A stretch of DNA of 64,000 nt. Origin: a virus. The translations under genes were made by a program, and so were the position numbers. The DNA lies in IMG/VR virus record IMGVR_UViG_3300028597_000010, positions 1 to 64,000 of that record, one strand, 5' to 3'. Positions 50,739 to 57,959 of the stretch are shown here, one piece after another. The notes below the pieces were generated by a model. That model had not been told where the DNA came from and ran no database searches. It saw only the letters and a program-made list of their open reading frames with translations. The number at the start of each line of letters is the position of its first letter. Positions within the stretch are counted from its first letter, which is position 1.

Positions 50739-51257
50739 TTACTCCTTGCGAGGGAATTTCATTACACGGAAGTAACCACTGAACCCGAAGATGGGAAACA
50801 GCAATACCTTACCGTCAAACTTGGTGGAACCGTTTGCTTCCATCCATGAAGAAACTGCTGTCTCCATGATTTCGATCTCTTGCTCTTCTGACCAACGGTC
50901 TTCAAGCTTCAGCCATTTAGCCAACGCCTTAACTTCAAGCGGATAAAGAGTGTCAGTCCACTTATCCTTGATAATCCCGTGGAACCCTTGCTCGATGAAA
51001 TCAGGGATGATCACAGCATAATCAGCGTGCTGGTTAATACATTCCTTCAGATACCCAAGTGGGTCCCTGGTCCGCAAAACAGATTTTAGAACACCCTCTA
51101 CTAGGTATTCCGAATAGTCACCCGACTGAATCATACGGGTAGCCAGCTTCTGCAACTTCTTGGGGTTAGTAGTCCAGTTGCTGGTGAAGTGGTCGAACAC
51201 CGCCTTCTCTTCTTTGAAGGGGTCTTTGTAATCTTCCAGCTGTGACAGAATTGCCAT
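50739..51257 (-). CDS. NPKK-family early protein (copy 1)
   Basis: A 172-residue member of a three-copy family. Shared marks are NWTTNPKKL-x-KLA near residue 24, an IPDFIEQGFHGII segment near 85, a W-x-x-E-x-EIE-I-x-T-A-x-x-x-W helix near 125, and FDGKVLLFPIFGFSG near 148. It follows the GVTPTGA gene by 5 nt. Function unknown. Confidence 0.75.
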   Translation of the reverse strand: MAILSQLEDYKDPFKEEKAVFDHFTSNWTTNPKKLQKLATRMIQSGDYSEYLVEGVLKSVLRTRDPLGYLKECINQHADYAVIIPDFIEQGFHGIIKDKWTDTLYPLEVKALAKWLKLEDRWSEEQEIEIMETAVSSWMEANGSTKFDGKVLLFPIFGFSGYFRVMKFPRKE

Positions 51258-51262
51258 AGTGC

Positions 51263-51775
51263 TCAGTCTTTTGGGAAATCAACAGTGACAGTGCGAAAGT
51301 AGCACTCGTGAGGTTCTTCTGGCGGCACACTGAAAGAGCGCACGCTAACGTTAAACGATTCCGGTTTAGTCAGCGCACTCAGTACAACAAGATCGTTCTT
51401 GCTGAGGCGTAGTTGTTGGCCGGCTAACTTCTCCAACGCCTCTTTGGTGTATACCACACCAGTGCGTCCGGGAGTATCGGTGGTAACCACAGGAGAGAAC
51501 CCACGAGGCCACTTACCTTCCTCGTAGATGCATGCCTTACCGTCCAACACACCCAAGGTGTACTTAGGTGGATTATCCAGCAGGTCCTGTAACTCCTTCG
51601 ATGGTTTCCAGTCGTGCACGAGTTTGTCCATAGACCCAGGTGCATACAGACGTCCGTTGGCGTTCATCTCGTGTGTAGTGAGACCACCGCACTTTACATC
51701 GATGTACTCTTTAGGCAGACGCACCAAAGCACCCGTCGGAGTCACACCCACCTTTGGTTTAAACTCTTTTGCCAT
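51263..51775 (-). CDS. GVxPxGA-type early protein (copy 1)
   Basis: A 170-residue protein. Its opening (KPKVGVTPTGALVRL) matches the opening of 53254-53676 (KLGVSPKGAVVLR). It directly precedes an NPKK-family gene, as does that paralogue. The rest is beta-rich. Function unknown. Confidence 0.75.
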   Translation of the reverse strand: MAKEFKPKVGVTPTGALVRLPKEYIDVKCGGLTTHEMNANGRLYAPGSMDKLVHDWKPSKELQDLLDNPPKYTLGVLDGKACIYEEGKWPRGFSPVVTTDTPGRTGVVYTKEALEKLAGQQLRLSKNDLVVLSALTKPESFNVSVRSFSVPPEEPHECYFRTVTVDFPKD

Positions 51776-51789
51776 TACAAGACTCCTGA

Positions 51790-52515
51790 TTAGAAACCAG
51801 CCCAGAACGTATGAAGGAGTGCAGTCAGTTGTTCTTGACCAAAACCTTCATAACCAGTGAACTCACCCACAAATTCACCACCCTTCTGCTTGATGGTAAC
51901 CAGCTTGTAGGTTATCTTGGGGTTCTTTTCATGTACCTGGACAATAACGATGGACTCGCTTATTGGGCCGGGTAGCAGTAGATACGGAACCGCCACAGTT
52001 TCGGGACCGACTTTGTAGCGCCAGATGGGGTAACCGATCCCAGGAAGAGCCATGATGTCCTTCCACCAACGGTCTTGCCAATATTCCTGGTTATCCAGCG
52101 TCAGTCCGCTGAGATCGCGCTCGTGCTCGGCAACCAACACCGCAGACTCCGGAGACATGTTGTTGTCACGAGCGTATTGCAACACCCAGCGCAAACTGAT
52201 CTTGCGGGTATCGCCGATAAACATGGTGGGTGCTGGATCGAAGACAGGAGGATCTGGTAACCAGTTTGGTTGCAACTCGTTACGCAGCCGCTTGATCAGC
52301 TTGACGCTTTCCATTATCGGATCTTGCAAAGCAAACCAAGCCGGAGGGCAATGGTACATCGGTTTATCAGGATTCTTTTCTTTCCAATCGGCGTAGTACG
52401 CACCCCTTTGCCTCGCATCAAACCACAGTGGCCACGCCCAATAATTGTTATCGGAACGGAACACACTGGGTTCGTCTTCAGCAGGAATGTAGTACTCTGC
52501 TACTTCAAGTTCCAT
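51790..52515 (-). CDS. Hypothetical early protein, aromatic-rich
   Basis: A 241-residue protein very rich in Trp, Tyr and Pro (NNYWAWPLWFDARQRGAYY, WQDRWWKDIMALPG). No motif recognised. It separates the two copies of a duplicated gene module. Confidence 0.75.
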   Translation of the reverse strand: MELEVAEYYIPAEDEPSVFRSDNNYWAWPLWFDARQRGAYYADWKEKNPDKPMYHCPPAWFALQDPIMESVKLIKRLRNELQPNWLPDPPVFDPAPTMFIGDTRKISLRWVLQYARDNNMSPESAVLVAEHERDLSGLTLDNQEYWQDRWWKDIMALPGIGYPIWRYKVGPETVAVPYLLLPGPISESIVIVQVHEKNPKITYKLVTIKQKGGEFVGEFTGYEGFGQEQLTALLHTFWAGF

Positions 52516-52524
52516 GATCTTCCC

Positions 52525-52647
52525 CTAATTAACAAAGAAAGACGCCACTGCAAACAACACACCCACGATAATACAAAGTGCGAATACACGCAGGGTGTGA
52601 CGGTTATAGTGGTGTCCCTTGTACGGATGTTTGTTGTGAGGTTTCAT
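52525..52647 (-). CDS. 40-residue membrane peptide
   Basis: A very small gene. Its ATG at 52647 lies inside the end of the preceding gene, behind GGAAGAAAG. Residues 1-20 are His/Lys/Arg-rich (KPHNKHPYKGHHYNRHTLR). Residues 21-38 are one membrane helix (VFALCIIVGVLFAVASFF). It fits exactly before the 51790-52515 gene's ribosome site. Function unknown. Confidence 0.55.
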   Translation of the reverse strand: MKPHNKHPYKGHHYNRHTLRVFALCIIVGVLFAVASFFVN

Positions 52648-53257
52648 TGCTTTCTTCCATCAATTCTGGATTAAGCAGGTACTGGAGTTCCAAGTTGGTG
52701 CGTTCGTTGTCTTCCTTTGCCCAGATTTCTGTCAGCTTGGCCCAGGTGGTGTCATCGAAACGATGGGGTGCTTCGTACGGAATACCAGAGAAGCCAAACT
52801 CAGTGAACAGAGTAAGACGACCATTGAACGTACGCATGCGGTTCTTGGCCATCCAGTGAAGCAGGGCCTTGTCGATAATGTCGCTTTCATCTTCTAACGA
52901 CCAGCGACCATCCTTGTTTGGATTGAGCCACTTCTCGTTAGTGTCCAGCGAGATGCCGTAGATCTCGGCACCTAGCATGATCATGCCGTGGTTGCCATCA
53001 GCGATCAGACCCGCCATGATGGCCGGGTAAGCAGCGAGATCCGTGAAGGCACGCTTCATGAACCGAACTGGATCGTTCGAAAGGATCAAGGTATCGCACA
53101 GGCTTTTCTGGATCCACTCAGGCAACAGAGGGCGAACCCGAGCAGCCATTTTCTTGAGCTTCTTGGGGTTAGTGGTGAAGTTCTCCTGAAACCAGCTCAG
53201 GATGTGCAACTCCTGTTGGAATGCTGGCAGGTCTACAGGGAATACGTATTCGCTCAT
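52604..53257 (-). CDS. NPKK-family early protein (copy 2)
   Basis: A 217-residue family member, the longest, with an added C-terminal Ser/Thr/Gln tail. It has NFTTNPKKLKKMAARV near 28, LIADGNHGMI near 85, W-x-x-E-DE-x-DI helix near 128, and FNGRLTLFTEFGFSG near 158. Coupled by ATGA to the GVSPKGA gene upstream. Function unknown. Confidence 0.75.
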   Translation of the reverse strand: MSEYVFPVDLPAFQQELHILSWFQENFTTNPKKLKKMAARVRPLLPEWIQKSLCDTLILSNDPVRFMKRAFTDLAAYPAIMAGLIADGNHGMIMLGAEIYGISLDTNEKWLNPNKDGRWSLEDESDIIDKALLHWMAKNRMRTFNGRLTLFTEFGFSGIPYEAPHRFDDTTWAKLTEIWAKEDNERTNLELQYLLNPELMEESNETSQQTSVQGTPL

Positions 53258-53676
53258 TTATCTTCACTTCCAACAATAACAGGTTTAACCCACGTTTCAA
53301 AAAACCGATTAATTACGGAATTAGTGTGGTCAATTTCTTCGATGGTGTGGTAGTGGGCCGAAGGAGGATCGAGTCCACGTACCTTGGGGATTACGATGTC
53401 GTATTTCTTTTCATCCGGGAATGGGTGTCCGGTAAACACGACGTGGAACTCGCCATCAATGATGTCGATCAGTTCCTTGTTAACAACCAGATCCCTGTTC
53501 AAGATACCAAGGACAGGGAACTCTCGCATCAACCCCACAATGGGATTGGGCTCACGATGAACAGCGCTAGGTGTGATGATCACCGGACGAGGAAGATTAC
53601 GACGGCGTTCCTCCTCACGAGCACGCAGAACAACAGCACCCTTAGGACTTACTCCTAACTTCGATTTCTTTTTCAT
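53254..53676 (-). CDS. GVxPxGA-type early protein (copy 2)
   Basis: A 140-residue protein opening MKKKSKLGVSPKGAVVLRAR, then a strongly basic stretch (REEERRRNLPRP). It stands in the same position before an NPKK gene as its paralogue 51263-51775. Function unknown. Confidence 0.75.
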   Translation of the reverse strand: MKKKSKLGVSPKGAVVLRAREEERRRNLPRPVIITPSAVHREPNPIVGLMREFPVLGILNRDLVVNKELIDIIDGEFHVVFTGHPFPDEKKYDIVIPKVRGLDPPSAHYHTIEEIDHTNSVINRFFETWVKPVIVGSEDK

Positions 53677-53683
53677 GAAGTGG

Positions 53684-54040
53684 CTACCCCAGACTTTCCA
53701 TTTCTTTATCGCGGTCTTCGCGCTTCATTTCGTCAAGTACCAAGAAAGCACGACCGCACTTGCACTTGGTGTTGGTCTTAACGTTAAACCCATAAGCGGA
53801 CACCAGTACAGCACGACCTTCAGCCAGTGGTTGAATACACTGTGACCGTCCTCGTTCTGGCAAACTGACACGACGCAAAGCATCGATGACGCCGACACCA
53901 AATACGCTGTGTGTATAGTCGTCGATGAATTCTTCGATTGCTGCCATGGCATGCTCTTTGTGCAACCCCTCAAAGAGCTTACCCAAACGCTCACCAACAA
54001 TCTCTGCTGTGTCGTAATTAAACCGTGGCTTGTCAGTCAT
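53684..54040 (-). CDS. Small early protein with CxC pair
   Basis: A 118-residue protein. A helical first half is followed by a segment with Cys68 and a C-K-C pair near residues 93-95 (TKCKCGRAFLVLDE), suggesting metal binding or a partial zinc ribbon. ATGA-type overlap with 54037-54564. Confidence 0.7.
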   Translation of the reverse strand: MTDKPRFNYDTAEIVGERLGKLFEGLHKEHAMAAIEEFIDDYTHSVFGVGVIDALRRVSLPERGRSQCIQPLAEGRAVLVSAYGFNVKTNTKCKCGRAFLVLDEMKREDRDKEMESLG

Positions 54041-54564
54041 TTTGCTTGTCTCGCTTTTGGTCTCGGTTCAATAATTTCACGAAGCATGCCGGAGAAGCCG
54101 AACTCGTCGAACAACACGATCTTGCCGTGGAACTTGGTGAGACCTTCCTGGGCCATCCACTGCCTGATAACGGTGTCTTGAATCTCGATCTCCTGTTCAT
54201 GGTTCCAGAGATCGTCTTCGGTTAACCACTTAGGGTTGGCCTTGAGGTCGAACCCGTGAATTTCGTTACTGCCCTTGATGATCATGCCGTGATTACCGTC
54301 GGCAATCAGTTTAGGCACGACATCCTTCCACTCAGCCATGATGGTAAAGAACATCTCCAACAGCTGAGCAGGTTTGTCGTCTTCGATGATGTTTTGCAGC
54401 AGACCACGTTGAATCCAATCTGGTTGGTCAGCCCAAATCTTAAGCGCCATCTTTTTCAGCTTCTTAGGATTGGTTGTCCAGTTATCTGCGAAATACTGAA
54501 GGACGGCGTCTTCCTGTTGACGGTAAGACAGTCCAGCGGTAACGGTGTGATTATGTTCGTCCAT
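54037..54564 (-). CDS. NPKK-family early protein (copy 3)
   Basis: A 175-residue member with NWTTNPKKLKKMALKI near residue 29, LIADGNHGMII near 88, W-x-HEQEIEIQDT near 124, and FHGKIVLFDEFGFSG near 147. Its ATG sits after a CTGTT leader. It begins the leftward block holding all three copies. Function unknown. Confidence 0.75.
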   Translation of the reverse strand: MDEHNHTVTAGLSYRQQEDAVLQYFADNWTTNPKKLKKMALKIWADQPDWIQRGLLQNIIEDDKPAQLLEMFFTIMAEWKDVVPKLIADGNHGMIIKGSNEIHGFDLKANPKWLTEDDLWNHEQEIEIQDTVIRQWMAQEGLTKFHGKIVLFDEFGFSGMLREIIEPRPKARQAK

Positions 54565-54590
54565 AACAGCCTCTTAACAGCTAGGTTAAA

Positions 54591-54613
54591 CCGTGGGGAG
54601 ATATTCCCCACGG
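54591..54613 (-). terminator. Terminator of 54629-57183 unit
   Basis: CCGTGGGGA/TCCCCACGG stem, followed on the minus strand by TTTAACC. Confidence 0.7.
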
Positions 54614-54628
54614 CTATTCAGGTATTAC

Positions 54629-56515
54629 TTACAGCACCTGCCCATTGTACATTCCGCTACCGGTGACGATGAACGCCGGCACCTTCATGTCGTATTGCTC
54701 GCTGTGCACCAGATCGCTGTGGACACACCAGCCGCTGTAATCACTCCACAGCATTTTCTGCAGACCTTCAGCCAGCGTTTCGATACGACCGACAGTGTAA
54801 TGCAGGCGTACTTCTTTACCAGGCTCAACAGCCAGCAACAACGCTAGGTCTCTGGCACGACCTTGCAACGCCTTGGTAACCTTACGTACATGATCATCCA
54901 GCTGTGGCTTTGGAAGGCCAGACATGGCGTACAGTCCAGCCTCAAAACGTTCCATGGTAATCGACAGGGTCATGTTCAACACGAACGAGAACGAATCGGT
55001 AACAGTAAACGGTAGAGTGGTGTTGTGCATAGGACGACCAATATCGTAATCGTCCATCATGCCACCACCCCAACGCAGCCAATCGAGAGGCCCGGTAATA
55101 GCGCCGTCTTTGTTGGCATCAGTACGCGGATACAAAATCCAGTTGGTGAACCGGTAGTCCACCATCAACCCGCGGGTCAACTGTACAGGGTAACCTGTTT
55201 CCAGTGTTATCTGTTGATCCTTGTTCTGAACTACGCCGTCAGGGAATGGGTTGCGCATCAACACAACGTGAATTTGCTCGATCAAGGTTTCTACAAACAC
55301 GTCACGATCTGTAGTTGCCATGGTCAAGCCAATTTGCTTGATAACCGACCGGCGAATGTTGTTCATGAGGTCGATCAGTGAATCAGCTTCAGCCGGAACA
55401 AAATGCAACTTCAGTCTCGGGATGAACTTCACTTCACAACCACCAGGCTGACCGGCAGAACCCGTTGGGCGATACGCACCACGCATTGCTTCACGGGCAG
55501 CATCGAATACACCCTGAGGTTTGTTGAACCGCGCGTCATTGAACATGTTGGCTTGGAACACGCCGCCGGGGAACATGTTTGGCATACCGCCGAACATGTT
55601 TGGCATACCACGATGCATACGGTCAGCACCCAAACGGAGCTGGATCAAATGCAGCAGGTCGAGACCTTGTGGCAGTTGAGTGGTTGGGATGCCTGGCGGA
55701 AAGTCCTTGATCTGCGTCAGCGAGTAGCAGTTGAGCAGTTCAATGATGCCTTCGTTAGTCAGCCCTGGCCAGCGATCTTGCGGGTGTGGGTTGTATTGCT
55801 GTTCGTTAAAGTTAGGCCGCACGTACTGCTGAAAGCGGAACTGTGGGCGACGAAGGTTTTCAGGCACGTCATGACTGAAGCGAGGGCGAATGATGTTGTC
55901 GTCAGCACGCTGTTGCTCGAAGGAAGCCTTCTGGGAATGAGTCGTCCACGAGGCTACCCGATCTCCATCAGGAACGAAGATATCCAGCACGGCATCGTCG
56001 TACCGCATCACGATTTCCCGGAACAGGTCGATGTTAAGAAACAAGGCATCCCGGGTCTGTTGCATCGTTTCAACAGATACCGCCCAACGACCATCTTTCT
56101 GGGCTTTCTCGAGAATGGATTCCAGCATGGTTTGTGGTCCGACCAGATCGTCGACGAACAATGCAGTCAGATTGATACGGAGTATGTCTGGAGGCATGGC
56201 CGCGGATTCCTGGGTGTCGGGTTTGAATTGGAAGACCACCATGTAGCCTTCGCCGTGCAGGACGGATTCGACGTTACCAGTTGGCCAGTCGATCGACGAC
56301 GTCGGGGTAACGATGAACACTTCCGCCAACAGATCTTTGCCGATGCGTTCAACCACGGTATCACTCGAAGCAGCTTTGTAATGGTCGAGGAAACCGCCGA
56401 GGTAGGTCAGAGCACCTTCAGTGTCACCGGCCTGTGCTTCGGTGAGTGCGTCAGTGAAGGCAGAAAGATTCAGGACGCCTTCATTGTAAAACTGGTTCAG
56501 GTTAAGTTTGATCAT
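54629..56515 (-). CDS. Largest early protein, unknown function
   Basis: A 628-residue protein begun at 56515 (MIKLNLN) behind CGGAG. Residues about 225-390 form a low-complexity region rich in Asn, Pro, Phe, Gln and Met (for example GMPNMFGGMPNMFPGG), flanked by two ordered parts. Residues about 400-600 are beta-rich with conserved-looking Trp. No enzyme motif is seen. Large size and ordered-linker-ordered layout suggest an assembly protein. Confidence 0.75.
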   Translation of the reverse strand: MIKLNLNQFYNEGVLNLSAFTDALTEAQAGDTEGALTYLGGFLDHYKAASSDTVVERIGKDLLAEVFIVTPTSSIDWPTGNVESVLHGEGYMVVFQFKPDTQESAAMPPDILRINLTALFVDDLVGPQTMLESILEKAQKDGRWAVSVETMQQTRDALFLNIDLFREIVMRYDDAVLDIFVPDGDRVASWTTHSQKASFEQQRADDNIIRPRFSHDVPENLRRPQFRFQQYVRPNFNEQQYNPHPQDRWPGLTNEGIIELLNCYSLTQIKDFPPGIPTTQLPQGLDLLHLIQLRLGADRMHRGMPNMFGGMPNMFPGGVFQANMFNDARFNKPQGVFDAAREAMRGAYRPTGSAGQPGGCEVKFIPRLKLHFVPAEADSLIDLMNNIRRSVIKQIGLTMATTDRDVFVETLIEQIHVVLMRNPFPDGVVQNKDQQITLETGYPVQLTRGLMVDYRFTNWILYPRTDANKDGAITGPLDWLRWGGGMMDDYDIGRPMHNTTLPFTVTDSFSFVLNMTLSITMERFEAGLYAMSGLPKPQLDDHVRKVTKALQGRARDLALLLAVEPGKEVRLHYTVGRIETLAEGLQKMLWSDYSGWCVHSDLVHSEQYDMKVPAFIVTGSGMYNGQVL

Positions 56516-56519
56516 GGTA

Positions 56520-56693
56520 TTACTCCGATTGTTCTTTAAGACGACGTTTAAGTTCTTCCAGCATTTCTGGACCAGAAGCAACCTTGGGATTATTAGCCCC
56601 AGATGTTGCGTACAAATGGTAATGCGGCAACAGCGCCAACAGCTCTTTGTTAGTGAGCTTAGCCAGTTCGCTATTGCTTCGAGAGTTCCTCAT
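56520..56693 (-). CDS. 57-residue helical protein
   Basis: A small gene started at 56693, inside the end of the upstream gene by 23 nt, ending 4 nt before the 628-residue gene. The product has two charged helices (SELAKLTNKELLALL, EMLEELKRRLKEQSE). Longer in-frame starts would be antisense-free but overlap the upstream gene more. Function unknown. Confidence 0.6.
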   Translation of the reverse strand: MRNSRSNSELAKLTNKELLALLPHYHLYATSGANNPKVASGPEMLEELKRRLKEQSE

Positions 56694-57183
56694 ACAGTTT
56701 GTACCCTTCCACGGTGATCTCGGCATAGTTGAGGTCGGTCTTGAAGTTGGTTTTGAAGTAGACCACCCAACGCATGGTAACTTGTCCTTTGCGGTTGGTG
56801 AGGTCAGGCGGTGTTGCTGGACCCAACCCACGATACATCTTTGGGTGTGGGGGAATAATCCCTTTGAGCAATTGCTCTGCAGTCACCGCACCATATACCA
56901 CAGCGTCACGGTGACCACATTTATATTCGGCCATGTACCACTCAACCCAAGCAGGATTGAGGCTACCATTCCCACTCGTGTCGTAAATAGACGGCTCGTG
57001 TGGAGTACAGCCAGGGAAGTAGGGTTCACGATGAGTAACCACTTCCGGCTCCTTGGGAACTTCTTCCTTGGGAGGTGTCGCCTTCTTGCCATACACCCAC
57101 GGGAACAACTTTTCGGTTGCTCCTGCACCGAGAGCCTTGTCAAGGACCCTCTGCAATGAATCGAGACCACTATCTTTACTCAT
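56671..57183 (-). CDS. Hypothetical early protein
   Basis: A 170-residue protein, first below an early promoter variant. Residues 30-70 are Pro/Glu-rich and look disordered (KKATPPKEEVPKEPEVV). The C-terminus is a compact alpha/beta part. Unknown. Confidence 0.75.
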   Translation of the reverse strand: MSKDSGLDSLQRVLDKALGAGATEKLFPWVYGKKATPPKEEVPKEPEVVTHREPYFPGCTPHEPSIYDTSGNGSLNPAWVEWYMAEYKCGHRDAVVYGAVTAEQLLKGIIPPHPKMYRGLGPATPPDLTNRKGQVTMRWVVYFKTNFKTDLNYAEITVEGYKLYEELSKQ

Positions 57184-57220
57184 GACAATTTCCTCGTATC
57201 ACCTAATGTTTACTGGGTAA

Positions 57221-57228
57221 ATAATGTA
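57221..57228 (-). promoter_or_regulatory. Early promoter variant (TACATTAT)
   Basis: The minus strand reads CAGACCTACATTATTTACCC, 38 nt upstream of the 56671-57183 ATG. It has the same flanks as the consensus sites, with two core changes. Confidence 0.5.
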
Positions 57229-57264
57229 GGTCTGTAAAAAAATGAAGAACAAGGTGATAGAATA

Positions 57265-57295
57265 ACTCCCCTCTGGTGGTTAGCCAGAGGGGAGT
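57265..57295 (-). terminator. Terminator of 57302-57859 unit
   Basis: ACTCCCCTCTGG/CCAGAGGGGAGT stem around TGGTTAG, 6 nt after the stop at 57302. Confidence 0.75.
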
Positions 57296-57301
57296 ATTCC
57301 G

Positions 57302-57466
57302 TCAGTTAAAGATCCGCTTAAGAATAGTCTTTAGCTTATCCATCCTGGATGTTACAACCACGCGGCCAGCTCCTTTAATAAACTTCTGATAGTCAGCACT
57401 CCCGTCACGAGAGTAATAACGCAGAGGCAGTGGAGAGATGGTACGGCGAGTTTGCATTGCGTTCAT
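57302..57466 (-). CDS. 54-residue basic protein
   Basis: A small gene with ATG at 57466 behind AACAAGGAACG. It is strongly basic (QTRRTISPLPLRYYSRD, RMDKLKTILKRIFN). It ends directly before a terminator, and starts 21 nt after 57488-57859. Function unknown. Confidence 0.65.
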   Translation of the reverse strand: MNAMQTRRTISPLPLRYYSRDGSADYQKFIKGAGRVVVTSRMDKLKTILKRIFN

Positions 57467-57487
57467 GTACGTTCCTTGTTAGACAGA

Positions 57488-57859
57488 TTAGTGAGCGGTG
57501 TGAGAGAAGCGGTACGGGCGATGAGGCATAGGCAAGTGAAACACCATATGCGGCTCATCAGACTTTGGGAGCATAGCGGCAACCTCCTCGGCACCGAGGA
57601 GACGCAACTCAGTAGGTTTGGTCAGAGTAAGGTGGCTGATCAACTCTACGTCGCTGTAGTTCTTTTTACGAACCAGATCTTCAGCGGTTACTACCCAAGC
57701 GCCTTCGGGGCCTGCACGCCAGAAACCATCTTCATAATAGATGGTGTCCAACGGATGGATGTAAGCCACAAGTTTAACCATGCGGCCTACGTTTGGGTTC
57801 AGAGCTTCGTCACCTTCGATGACGACGTGGTCGTGAACTTTAAGTGCATTCATGTTCAT
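57488..57859 (-). CDS. Early protein, paralogue of 59354-59665
   Basis: A 123-residue protein started at 57859 behind TGAGGGACC. Its N-x-GR-x-VKL, YYEDGFW, EGAWVV and EDLVR marks (residues 22-64) repeat in the same order in 59354-59665. The shape is a small beta-barrel-like domain, like RNA-binding or KOW-like folds, but no family is certain. Confidence 0.75.
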   Translation of the reverse strand: MNMNALKVHDHVVIEGDEALNPNVGRMVKLVAYIHPLDTIYYEDGFWRAGPEGAWVVTAEDLVRKKNYSDVELISHLTLTKPTELRLLGAEEVAAMLPKSDEPHMVFHLPMPHRPYRFSHTAH

Positions 57860-57923
57860 ATTTTGGTCCCTCAAAATGGATTAATGGATTATTACAAAGT
57901 TGTTTGGTACAAAGAAAAAATAA

Positions 57924-57941
57924 GGGGATCCGAAGATCCCC
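57924..57941 (-). terminator. UUCG-loop terminator
   Basis: On the minus strand GGGATC-TTCG-GATCCC with TTATTTTTTCTTT beyond, after the 57960-59186 gene. It nearly repeats the chaperonin terminator. Confidence 0.85.
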
Positions 57942-57959
57942 CTTTTACGTCAGTCCGGA

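Noticed and set aside
55403-56539. 378-residue rightward frame opposite the 628-residue gene
   Set aside because: No ribosome site, and it would be an isolated rightward gene within an unbroken leftward operon.
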